A DNA stretch of 9,278 bases, from assembly GCA_948433815.1 (NCBI GenBank), contig CAOJDZ010000014.1:1-9278 (forward strand), read 5' to 3'. This DNA is from an uncultured Clostridia bacterium. GTDB taxonomy: Bacteria > Bacillota_I > Bacilli_A > RF39 > UBA660. How positions within the stretch are numbered: the first letter of the stretch is position 1; each line of letters begins with the position of its first letter. The position numbers were made by a program, and so were the translations under genes. Of this stretch, positions 1 through 6,456 are shown one piece after another. Below the pieces are notes generated by a model that saw nothing but the letters and a program-made list of their open reading frames with translations, was not told the DNA's origin and made no database searches.

Positions 1-8
1 AAAATAAC

Positions 9-254
9 ATGACTTTAAAACAAAGACTAACAATAATAAGTTTATCATTAACAACACTACTTTTATATAGTGCTTTAATTAGTCATTCAAATAATAAAAA
101 CAGTGAGGTATATTCTTATACTTTAGAAACTTATGAAAATGCTGAATTAATAAATGATTTAATATCTTCTAAAGACAAACTTTCAGAAGAATTTATTACC
201 CGCGGAATTAAAGGGGAATTTTTAGTTGAAAAAAAACTAGAATTAACAAAATAA
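9..254 (+). CDS. Small putative membrane-anchored protein of unknown function; start uncertain
   Basis: I do not recognise this protein. If the ATG at 9 is the start it has 81 residues: a basic N-terminus, one hydrophobic segment at about residues 7-25 that could be a membrane anchor or uncleaved signal, then a polar, charged tail rich in Glu, Lys and Ser. There is no Cys and no lipobox. The reading frame is open back to the left edge and only eight bases precede the ATG, with no Shine-Dalgarno sequence in them, so the gene may begin outside the window and this could be the end of a longer protein. It ends in TAA 94 bases before rplI. In many Firmicutes the gene before rplI is the c-di-AMP phosphodiesterase gdpP, but this tail shows no DHH/DHHA1 features. 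Function is unknown, and I am only moderately sure it is a gene. Confidence 0.5.
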   Translation: MTLKQRLTIISLSLTTLLLYSALISHSNNKNSEVYSYTLETYENAELINDLISSKDKLSEEFITRGIKGEFLVEKKLELTK

Positions 255-302
255 TAAGGACTACTGATTTTCTGCTAATTAATTCCATTTCCAGCTCATA
301 AT

Positions 303-331
303 TTGCAAATAACAAAAAATCTTGATATAAT
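303..331 (+). promoter_or_regulatory. Sigma-A-type promoter for the rplI operon
   Basis: A -35 box TTGCAA (303-308) is followed after exactly 17 bases by a perfect -10 box TATAAT (326-331). The bases TGA just before the -10 form an extended -10 element. Transcription would start near 338, leaving a leader of about 11 bases before the rplI ATG at 349, just enough for the Shine-Dalgarno sequence CGGAGG (340-345). No convincing terminator hairpin for the upstream ORF is visible between 255 and 302, so some read-through from upstream is possible. Confidence 0.75.
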
Positions 332-348
332 TAACAAACGGAGGCTTT

Positions 349-789
349 ATGAAAGTAATACTAATAGAAGACGTAAAAGGAACAGGTAAGAAAGATCAAA
401 TAAAAGAAGTCAAAGACGGCTTTGGTAGTTTTCTTATAAAAAATAAAAAAGCAGTTCCTTATTCACAAAAAAGCAAAGAAGTTCTAAATACACAATTAGA
501 AGATAGAAAACAAAAAGAAGAAGAACTAATAAATGAATGTACTAAAATAAAAACTGCATTAGAGAAACTTGAATTAAAGATTCCAGTAAAAACTGGTGCT
601 GCTGGTAAAGTATTTGGAAGCATTAGTTCAAAACAAATAAGTGAAGAACTAAAGAAAAGAAACTTCAATATAGATAAAAAAATCATATTAGCAGAAAACG
701 TAAATACCCTAGGAACACATTTAATAAAAATAAATTTACATAAAAAAGTAAACGCTCTATTAAAAGTCATCCTTGAGGGCGGTGATTAA
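349..789 (+). CDS. rplI: 50S ribosomal protein bL9
   Basis: bL9 is a two-domain protein of the large ribosomal subunit; its N-domain binds 23S rRNA and a long helix carries the C-domain outward. The 146 residues fit the family length. The N-domain opens with MKVILIEDVKGTGKK, the charged connecting helix spans about residues 41-75, and the C-domain carries the typical VFGSISSKQI stretch (88-97) and the TLGTHLIKINLH end (120-131). The start is set by CGGAGG four bases before ATG. One oddity: the rRNA-binding signature near residues 23-29 reads DGFGSFL, where most family members have DGYARNFL, so one residue and the conserved Arg-Asn appear to be missing. It is the first gene of a five-gene operon, and its stop is separated from the dnaB ATG by one base. 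Confidence 0.97.
   Translation: MKVILIEDVKGTGKKDQIKEVKDGFGSFLIKNKKAVPYSQKSKEVLNTQLEDRKQKEEELINECTKIKTALEKLELKIPVKTGAAGKVFGSISSKQISEELKKRNFNIDKKIILAENVNTLGTHLIKINLHKKVNALLKVILEGGD
778..786 (+). promoter_or_regulatory. Shine-Dalgarno site of dnaB, inside the end of rplI
   Basis: GGCGGTGAT differs by one base from GGAGGTGAT, the full complement of the 16S rRNA tail. It lies within the last rplI codons, four bases before the ATG at 791. This decides the dnaB start: an in-frame TTG at 773 has no such site upstream and would add six residues (MRAVIN) that are not part of the family. Confidence 0.75.
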
Positions 790-790
790 C

Positions 791-2140
791 ATGGCAAGAA
801 AAGAGCCTCAAAGTATAGAAGCAGAAATCAATGCTTTAGGGTGTGCTTTCTTAAACAAAAGTGCTTTAGATAAAGTATGTGAAGAACTATCTACTGATAT
901 GTTCTATTTAGAATCTCATAAAAAAATCTATGAAGTGCTCACAAAATTAAGAAATAAAGATACAGCAGTCGATATTACTACAGTATCAAATGAACTTGAA
1001 AAAAATAAAGAATTAGGAACAATAGGCGGAATAGAATATCTTACAGAAATAGTAGACACAGTCGCAACTCCCGCTAATATTGAATACTATATTAATATAA
1101 TATTTGAAAAATTTGTTTTAAGAACATTAATAAATAAATCAACTAAAATAATAGATGAATGCTATGAAAGTAGTGAAGACTTAAATAGCATAGTTGAAAA
1201 TGCTGAAAAAAGCATATTAGCTGTCAATAGTGACAGAATGACTAAAGAAATAAAACCAATTCAAGAAGTTCTAGATAAAGCTCAAGAAGAAATAGAATTT
1301 CTAGCTAAATATGGTGGAGATGTAACAGGAATTCCTACAGGATTTATAGATTTAGACAGAAGAACAACTGGTTTTCATGGTAACGAACTTATCATTATGG
1401 CTGGACGTCCTGGTATGGGTAAAACTGCCCTAGCAATTTGTATGGCTGCAAATATGGCGATACAAGCAAAAAAATCAGTCGCATTTTTTACTCTAGAAAT
1501 GGGCGCAACACAAATAGTTAACAGAATGTTCTCAGCAATAGGACAAATAGATTCTATGAAACTAAGAACTGGTAAATTTGAACATACAGATTGGAAAAAA
1601 TATAACGAAACACTAAGTTTACTCGCAGATACTAAATTTTATATAGATGATACACCAGGAATCACAGTATCAGAAATAAGAAGTAAATGTAGAAGACTTA
1701 AAAATAGTGACAAAGGCCTTGATGCAATCGTAATAGACTATCTACAATTAATAAGCAGTTCAAGTAAGTATTCTGGACAAAGAACTAACGAAGTAAGTGA
1801 AATATCTAGAGACTTAAAAAAACTTGCTATGGAATTAGAAGTCCCAGTAATCGCTCTAGCCCAACTATCTCGTGGTGTTGAAGCAAGAGAAGATAAACGT
1901 CCTCTTATGAGCGACTTAAAAGAAAGTGGTTCAATAGAACAAGATGCCGACATAGTAATGTTTATATATTGTGATGATTATTACAAATTCAAATCAAAAG
2001 ATAGTCCAAATATATCCCCTACTGAACTAATAATCTCAAAAAACAGAAGTGGTGGAACTGGTACAGTAGAATTAATATTTGAAAGAAGTTTTGTAAACTT
2101 TAAAAATTACATAAAAAGTGAGGAAAATGATAATGAATAG
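791..2140 (+). CDS. dnaB: Replicative DNA helicase (DnaB family; DnaC in Bacillus naming)
   Basis: This is the hexameric ATP-driven helicase that unwinds DNA at the replication fork and is loaded at oriC. It has 449 residues, normal for the family. The N-terminal domain opens with SIEAEINALGCAFL (about 8-21). The RecA-like motor carries Walker A GRPGMGKT (205-212), the TLEM segment, Walker B DAIVIDYLQL (311-320), the highly conserved ALAQLSRGVEAREDKRP block with SGSIEQDAD after it, and the KNR motif (417-419), whose R419 is the expected arginine finger. No intein interrupts these motifs, a common insertion site in this family. rplI-dnaB is a classic Firmicutes gene pair. The stop TAG overlaps the start of the next gene by eight bases. 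Confidence 0.98.
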   Translation: MARKEPQSIEAEINALGCAFLNKSALDKVCEELSTDMFYLESHKKIYEVLTKLRNKDTAVDITTVSNELEKNKELGTIGGIEYLTEIVDTVATPANIEYYINIIFEKFVLRTLINKSTKIIDECYESSEDLNSIVENAEKSILAVNSDRMTKEIKPIQEVLDKAQEEIEFLAKYGGDVTGIPTGFIDLDRRTTGFHGNELIIMAGRPGMGKTALAICMAANMAIQAKKSVAFFTLEMGATQIVNRMFSAIGQIDSMKLRTGKFEHTDWKKYNETLSLLADTKFYIDDTPGITVSEIRSKCRRLKNSDKGLDAIVIDYLQLISSSSKYSGQRTNEVSEISRDLKKLAMELEVPVIALAQLSRGVEAREDKRPLMSDLKESGSIEQDADIVMFIYCDDYYKFKSKDSPNISPTELIISKNRSGGTGTVELIFERSFVNFKNYIKSEENDNE

Positions 2141-3599
2141 AAAAAGTATGTATTGGGGGTTCTTATTTTCAATGGTACTTGGTAGTTTAGTATTCATACT
2201 AGGCTTAGATCGAAAAAACTATAGTGACTTTCCAGTAACAGTTTATCAAGTTTACTTAAATGGTAATCCTGTAGGTGTAATTAATGACGAAGAAGAATTA
2301 TATAACTTAATAGATAAAGAACAAGAAAACCTTAAAAGCGACTATGATGTTAAGAAAATATATGCACCAATAGGACTTGAAACAACAAAATTAGTAACAT
2401 ACGAAGGAAAAGTTGATGAAGTTATAGATGTTTATAATAAAATTAAAGATGTAGAACCTTTCACAGTAAAAGGATACGAAGTAACTATCGCACGTAATGA
2501 AGAAAACATTGAAACTATAAATATCTTAAAAACAGAAGATTTTGACATAGCAGTTGATAATACAATAAAAGCATTTGTAGATGAAGAACAATACAAAAAT
2601 TACTTAGAAAAAAAACAAGCAGAAATAGTAACAACAGGAAGTAAAATTGAAGACATTTCATTAAGAGAAAATATAACTATAAAAGAAAAATACATAAGTA
2701 CAGAAGAAGTAATATACACAGATGCAAGTGACTTAAGTAGATATATGCTTTTTGGAACTAATGAAACTCAAGGAACACACATAGTTAAAGCAGGAGAAAC
2801 AATAAATAAAATAGCTAATGATTACGAATTAAACGTAAAAGAATTTTTAATAGTTAACCCTGAAATAATGAGTGAAAATGCTCTACTTTTCCCAGGACAA
2901 GAAGTAAACGTTGGACTTGTTAATCCAATAGTGAGCGTAGTTGTAGAAAATACATTAGTAGAAGATAAAGTTGTAGAATATAAACAAGAAGAAAAATATG
3001 ATCCTAAAATTAACATAAATATGTCATACGTTGAACAACAAGGACAAAATGGACTAAACAGAGAAACATATTATACTGAAACAATTAATGGAGTTATGAC
3101 ACAAGTTGTGCCAAGACATTCAGAAGTATTAACACCAGTTGTTAATATGGTTTTAGTAAGAGGTGGTCTACCAAGCCAAAACTTTGGAGATACAGGAGAT
3201 TGGGCATGGCCAACAAATAGACCTTATGTATTAACATCATACTTTGGATGGAGAACAGACCCTGTATATGGAGGACACGCATTCCACGCTGGTATAGATA
3301 TTTCTGGAACAGGACATGGTTCACCAATATATGCAGCTCAAACAGGAGTAATAACTAGATTAGGTTATGACAGAAGTATGGGTAACTACATATATATAGA
3401 CCATAGAAATGGATGCCAAACTGTATACATGCACATGAGTAATTTCGTCGCAGGAATGAGAGTTGGTTCAGAAGTAACAAAAGGAGAACAAATAGGTTAT
3501 ATGGGAACAACAGGAAAAAGTACAGGAACACACTTAGACTTCCGTATAATCAATAATGGAGTATATGTAGATCCATTGTCAGTGACATATAATCAATAA
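2133..3599 (+). CDS. Membrane-anchored LysM-G5-M23 peptidoglycan endopeptidase
   Basis: A predicted cell-wall hydrolase of 488 residues. Visible parts in order: one N-terminal membrane segment (8-24) with no clear cleavage site, an extracellular region of about 175 residues starting with VYQVYLNGNPVGVINDEEEL (38-57), a LysM glycan-binding domain (about 214-263, HIVKAGETINKIA to LFPGQEVNV), a G5-type domain (about 266-344), and a C-terminal M23 (LytM) zinc peptidase domain (about 358-488). M23 enzymes cut peptide bonds in peptidoglycan stems or crossbridges. H385 and D389 (HAGID), H434 (YMHM) and H467 are present, but the residue matching the third zinc ligand is D469 (HLD instead of HLH). The start chosen is ATG 2133, nine bases after GAGG (2120-2123); GTG 2118 and ATG 2127 lie on or too close to that site. 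It overlaps dnaB by eight bases and walJ by one. Confidence 0.9.
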   Translation: MNRKSMYWGFLFSMVLGSLVFILGLDRKNYSDFPVTVYQVYLNGNPVGVINDEEELYNLIDKEQENLKSDYDVKKIYAPIGLETTKLVTYEGKVDEVIDVYNKIKDVEPFTVKGYEVTIARNEENIETINILKTEDFDIAVDNTIKAFVDEEQYKNYLEKKQAEIVTTGSKIEDISLRENITIKEKYISTEEVIYTDASDLSRYMLFGTNETQGTHIVKAGETINKIANDYELNVKEFLIVNPEIMSENALLFPGQEVNVGLVNPIVSVVVENTLVEDKVVEYKQEEKYDPKININMSYVEQQGQNGLNRETYYTETINGVMTQVVPRHSEVLTPVVNMVLVRGGLPSQNFGDTGDWAWPTNRPYVLTSYFGWRTDPVYGGHAFHAGIDISGTGHGSPIYAAQTGVITRLGYDRSMGNYIYIDHRNGCQTVYMHMSNFVAGMRVGSEVTKGEQIGYMGTTGKSTGTHLDFRIINNGVYVDPLSVTYNQ

Positions 3600-4357
3600 T
3601 GAAAATAGTAGTACTAGGAAGTGGTTCTAAAGGAAACTCTACGTTTATAGATTTTGGAAAAAAGAAAATCTTAATAGATGTAGGGTTTTCCTATAAACAC
3701 ATAAAAGAAAAATTAGAAAATATTAATATAGACCCTCATGAAATAACAGATGTTTTAATTACGCATGACCATACAGACCATACTTATGGACTAAAAGTAT
3801 TTTTAAACAAAGTGAATCCAACTCTCCACACTACTCCAGAAGTAGAAAAACTTATTTTAAAAGAGTCTTATGAAAAAACTGAATATTTAATGGATAAGTT
3901 TTATATAGATGACATATTTATAAAAGTAATTCCAACTTCACATGATGCAGTAACAGCCAACGGCTTTTTAATTGAATATAATAATGAAAGCCTAGTTTAT
4001 ATAACAGATACAGGATATATAAATCATAGGCATTTAGTATATCTACAAAATAAAACATATTATATTATTGAAAGTAATCACGATACAGAGATGCTAATAA
4101 ATGGACCTTATCCAGAATACTTACAAAGAAGAATCTTAAGTGATAAAGGTCACTTATCTAATGAATTATGTGCTGGTTACTTATCAAGATTAATTGGCCC
4201 TGATACAAAAAAAGTAATATTAGCCCATTTATCAGAATCTAATAATGAACCCAATTTAGCTATAGAAACAGTTGAAAACATTTTAGATGAAAATAATGTG
4301 GATTATAAAGAAATAACATATGCATCTCAAAAAGATATAACTGAGGTTTCTATATGA
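3599..4357 (+). CDS. walJ: WalJ/YycJ (VicX) metallo-beta-lactamase-fold hydrolase
   Basis: A cytosolic MBL-fold protein of 252 residues, full length for the family. Metal-binding motifs are complete: THDHTDH (55-61, the HxHxDH signature), H115 in TSHDA, D137 in TDTGY, the ESNHD block (158-162), GHLSN (184-188) and H210 in AHLSESNN. These match WalJ/YycJ, the last gene of the walRKHIJ operon in Bacillus. YycJ relatives are reported as DNase-type enzymes, and the Bacillus protein has been tied to coordinating division with replication; the exact substrate here is not shown by the sequence. The ATG shares its A with the stop of the previous gene (TAATG), and no strong Shine-Dalgarno is seen, so translation is probably coupled. 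Its TGA stop overlaps rlmH in an ATGA and is followed directly by an in-frame TAA. Confidence 0.94.
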   Translation: MKIVVLGSGSKGNSTFIDFGKKKILIDVGFSYKHIKEKLENINIDPHEITDVLITHDHTDHTYGLKVFLNKVNPTLHTTPEVEKLILKESYEKTEYLMDKFYIDDIFIKVIPTSHDAVTANGFLIEYNNESLVYITDTGYINHRHLVYLQNKTYYIIESNHDTEMLINGPYPEYLQRRILSDKGHLSNELCAGYLSRLIGPDTKKVILAHLSESNNEPNLAIETVENILDENNVDYKEITYASQKDITEVSI

Positions 4358-4791
4358 TAAAAATAATATGTATTGGAAAAATTAAAGAAACATACTTAAC
4401 AGAATTAATAAATGATTATAAAAAAAGAATAAATAAATATCACAAATTAGAAATAATTGAATTAAAAGATAGTAATCCAAAAGAAGAAAAAAAAGAAATA
4501 TTGAAAAACATAAAAGAAAGTGAATACATAATAGCTATGTGTATTAATGGAACAGAATTATCAACAATAGAATTTAAAAATGCGATAGAAAACTTATTAA
4601 CAAACGGAAACTCTAATATTACATTCATAATTGGTGGTTCTGATGGCTTAGATGAAGAAATTATTAACATATCTAATAAAAAAATATCTTTTTCTAAATT
4701 AACTTATCCACATGGATTATTTAGAGGAATTCTATTAGAACAAATATATAGAACATTTAAAATAATTAATGGTGAAACTTATCATAAATAA
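4354..4791 (+). CDS. rlmH: 23S rRNA (pseudouridine-1915-N3)-methyltransferase RlmH
   Basis: A SPOUT-class methyltransferase that uses S-adenosylmethionine to methylate pseudouridine 1915 in helix 69 of 23S rRNA in the assembled ribosome. The 145 residues are somewhat shorter than the usual roughly 155-160. The SAM-binding loop IIGGSDGLDEE (92-102) and the C-terminal block YPHGLFRGILLEQIYR (118-133) with the ending ETYHK (141-145) identify it. The usual Gln after PH in that block (PHQL) is Gly here. It starts by an ATGA overlap with walJ, a pairing also found in other Firmicutes, where rlmH lies downstream of walJ. It is the last gene of the operon, followed 20 bases later by a terminator hairpin. 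Confidence 0.96.
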   Translation: MIKIICIGKIKETYLTELINDYKKRINKYHKLEIIELKDSNPKEEKKEILKNIKESEYIIAMCINGTELSTIEFKNAIENLLTNGNSNITFIIGGSDGLDEEIINISNKKISFSKLTYPHGLFRGILLEQIYRTFKIINGETYHK

Positions 4792-4810
4792 ATGTGTATT
4801 TTACAATAAC

Positions 4811-4845
4811 AATGACGATTAACGTAGAAAATTGTCATTTTTTTT
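4811..4845 (+). terminator. Intrinsic terminator after rlmH
   Basis: A 10-base-pair stem pairs AATGACGATT (4811-4820) with AATTGTCATT (4830-4839), with one G-U pair and a nine-base loop. It is followed by T (4840-4845), giving eight consecutive T from 4838. The stem is AT-rich, as expected in such a genome. Its right part overlaps the next promoter. Confidence 0.85.
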
Positions 4846-4853
4846 GATATAAT
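4825..4853 (+). promoter_or_regulatory. Promoter for the yitT-ftsEX operon, overlapping the terminator
   Basis: A perfect -10 box TATAAT (4848-4853) is preceded by TGA (4845-4847), an extended -10. A weak -35 box TAGAAA (4825-4830, four of six consensus bases) lies 17 bases upstream inside the terminator loop. The start of transcription would be near 4860, about 20 bases before the ATG at 4880. The ten bases TTGATATAAT (4844-4853) are identical to those at 322-331 in the rplI promoter. Confidence 0.65.
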
Positions 4854-4879
4854 GTAAAATGATAAAAGGATAAAGATAT

Positions 4880-5746
4880 ATGGAAAATAAACGCACGAAG
4901 AAAATCATTAATTTTATTCTATTTATATTTGGAATAATAATAATATCATTAACATTTAATATCTTTTGCGTGCCAAATAATTATGTAACAGGTGGCTTAA
5001 GTGGAATTAGTGTTTTATTTAAATATTTATTTGATTTAGAAGTAAGCTATACATTATTAATTGGTAATATTATATTAATTATAATAGGAATAATTACACT
5101 AGGACTTAAAGATATAATAGGTTCTTGCATCTATACTTTATCAGTATATTTTACAGAAAACATAAACACTTTCTTAAATATACATATGTCATCAGTTTTT
5201 CTAAATATAATATCTATGGGAATATTATTTGGTGTAGGTTACACTCTAGTTTATCTAGCAGGCTACACCACAGGAGGTTCTGATATATTAGGAATTATAT
5301 TTAAAAAGAAATATAAAATGCCTTTAGGTAAATCAATACTTTTAATAAATATAATAATATTAACATTTGGAACAATAGTATTCGGTTTTGAAATGTTAGT
5401 AATCGCACTTATAGCAAGATATATAGAAAGTAAAGTTATAGACAGTTTCTTAATAGGTATAAGTGATTCAAAAGTATTGTTTATAACTTCAAGTAAAATA
5501 AAAGAAATCAATGAATACATAATAAATGAAATAAAAAGCGGAACTAGTGAAATAAAAATAACTAGTGGATACAAACAAGAAAATAATATGATGCTTATGT
5601 GTGTAGTTCCAACAGAAAAATACATAAGATTAAAACAGAAAATAATAGAAATAGACAAAAAAGCATTTATAACAATATTAGATGCATATGAAGTATATGG
5701 TGGCACAAATAGGTATAAGTTACCATTGCACGACTTAAGAATTTAA
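4880..5746 (+). CDS. YitT family membrane protein (DUF161 plus DUF2179)
   Basis: A 288-residue integral membrane protein. The first 190 or so residues hold five or six hydrophobic segments (near 9-30, 56-76, 78-92, 107-128, 152-170 and 171-183). The family's paired motifs are present: VTGGLSGIS (36-44) and YTTGGSDILG (129-138), a sign of an internal duplication. The C-terminal part (about 197-275) is the cytosolic DUF2179 domain, with MLMCVVPTEKY and the DAYEVYGG end. The usual RGVT-like stretch of that domain is not recognisable (SGTSEI at 220-225). Family function is poorly defined; a transporter role is often assumed and I cannot infer a substrate. The start is supported by AAAGGA (4865-4870) nine bases upstream. 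It is the first gene after its promoter, with only 23 bases before ftsE and no terminator between, so it is probably co-transcribed. Confidence 0.92.
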   Translation: MENKRTKKIINFILFIFGIIIISLTFNIFCVPNNYVTGGLSGISVLFKYLFDLEVSYTLLIGNIILIIIGIITLGLKDIIGSCIYTLSVYFTENINTFLNIHMSSVFLNIISMGILFGVGYTLVYLAGYTTGGSDILGIIFKKKYKMPLGKSILLINIIILTFGTIVFGFEMLVIALIARYIESKVIDSFLIGISDSKVLFITSSKIKEINEYIINEIKSGTSEIKITSGYKQENNMMLMCVVPTEKYIRLKQKIIEIDKKAFITILDAYEVYGGTNRYKLPLHDLRI

Positions 5747-5769
5747 TCTATTATAAAAAAGGAGGAAAC

Positions 5770-6456
5770 ATGAATTTAATAGAAATAAGAAATGTTTATA
5801 AACAATATAAAAATGGAGTAACAGCCCTTTGTGACGTAAATGTTGCGATACCAAAAGGAGACTTTGTATTTGTAATAGGTTCAACCGCATCAGGAAAAAG
5901 TACTTTAATTAAATTGCTATATAGACAAGAAAAGCCAAGTAGAGGCGAAGTCTATGTAGGAGGAATAAATGTAGCCAAACTGAGAAACAGAAAAGTATAC
6001 AAGTTAAGAAGAAAAATAGGTATAGTTTTCCAAGACTATAAATTACTTCCACAAATGACAGTATATGAAAATGTTGCATTTGCTTTAGAAATATATGGTT
6101 TACCAGAAAAAGAAGTAAGAAAAAAAGTAATGAATGCTATAGAAAAAGTTGGATTAAAAGAGAAATTTAGAAGTTATCCAGATCAATTATCAGGTGGAGA
6201 ACAACAACGTGTATCAATCGCAAGAGCAATTGTTAATAATCCAAAAATACTAATATGTGACGAGCCTACTGGAAACTTAGATCCAGATACTTCTATGGGC
6301 ATAATGGAAATAATAAATAAAATTAATGAAGATGGAACAACTATAATCATGGCTACACATGATAAAGACATAGTTAATACATACAAAAAAAGAGTAATAA
6401 CATTAGATAAAGGTATCCTTATAGGAGACAAAGAAAAAGGAGGGTACATGAAATAA
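5770..6456 (+). CDS. ftsE: Cell-division ABC transporter ATP-binding protein FtsE
   Basis: FtsE is the cytosolic ATPase of the FtsEX complex, which does not transport a solute but switches extracellular peptidoglycan hydrolases on by ATP-driven shape change. The 228 residues match the family. Motifs: Walker A GSTASGKST (37-45, with Ala40 where many FtsE have Gly), Q-loop Q88 in FQDYKLLP, signature LSGGEQQ (140-146), Walker B ILICDE (160-165) followed by PTGNLDP, and H-loop H197 in ATHD. The stretch YENVAFALEIYGLP is typical of FtsE. The ATG follows AAAAAAGGAGG with four bases between. The stop shares an A with the ftsX ATG (TAATG), the normal tight ftsEX arrangement. Confidence 0.97.
   Translation: MNLIEIRNVYKQYKNGVTALCDVNVAIPKGDFVFVIGSTASGKSTLIKLLYRQEKPSRGEVYVGGINVAKLRNRKVYKLRRKIGIVFQDYKLLPQMTVYENVAFALEIYGLPEKEVRKKVMNAIEKVGLKEKFRSYPDQLSGGEQQRVSIARAIVNNPKILICDEPTGNLDPDTSMGIMEIINKINEDGTTIIMATHDKDIVNTYKKRVITLDKGILIGDKEKGGYMK
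6439..6444 (+). promoter_or_regulatory. Shine-Dalgarno site inside ftsE serving ftsX
   Basis: GGAGGG, preceded by AAAAA, sits in the last ftsE codons. Its distance to the ftsX ATG at 6456 is long (11 bases after GGAGGG). An ATG at 6448, in the ftsE frame, is closer (three bases after GGAGGG) and reads ATG-AAA-TAA, ending exactly where ftsX begins. Translation of ftsX is probably coupled to ftsE termination. Confidence 0.55.

Noticed and set aside
255..302. Terminator for the first small ORF
   Set aside because: Only very weak complementary stretches (such as CTG/CAG) are present and no T-tract follows a stem.
301..310. Perfect ten-base palindrome ATTTGCAAAT over the rplI -35 box, as an operator
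   Set aside because: Short AT-rich palindromes are common at this composition and no second copy is seen near the other promoter.
773..790. TTG start giving dnaB six extra residues
   Set aside because: The ATG at 791 has a near-perfect Shine-Dalgarno at 778-786, and MARKEPQSIEAE fits the family start; the TTG overlaps that site's approach and has no site of its own.
2118..2132. GTG 2118 or ATG 2127 as start of the LysM-G5-M23 gene
   Set aside because: GTGAGG at 2118-2123 is better read as the ribosome binding site; ATG 2133 lies nine bases after it.
4355..4360. TGA as a tryptophan codon (Mycoplasma-type code)
   Set aside because: The only TGA in frame is the walJ stop, followed at once by TAA, so that site alone is not decisive. 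However, all nine visible Trp codons are TGG and no real gene has an internal TGA, which argues for the standard code.
5263..5706. Open frame on the - strand under the YitT-type gene, and similar antisense frames elsewhere (such as 6647-7045, 1738-1953, 7344-7607)
   Set aside because: They are mirror images of genes with clear family motifs, have low-complexity hydrophobic translations and show no recognisable domain.
5726..5754. Possible internal promoter before ftsE (TTGCAC, 17 bases, TATTAT)
   Set aside because: The -35 matches at only three bases, and the transcript would start on the ftsE Shine-Dalgarno itself, leaving almost no leader. In such AT-rich DNA this is expected by chance.
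5876..5905. FtsE Walker A variant GSTASGKST as a sign of inactivity
   Set aside because: The essential Gly-Lys-Ser/Thr end and all other ATPase motifs are intact, so the Ala40 change is probably neutral.
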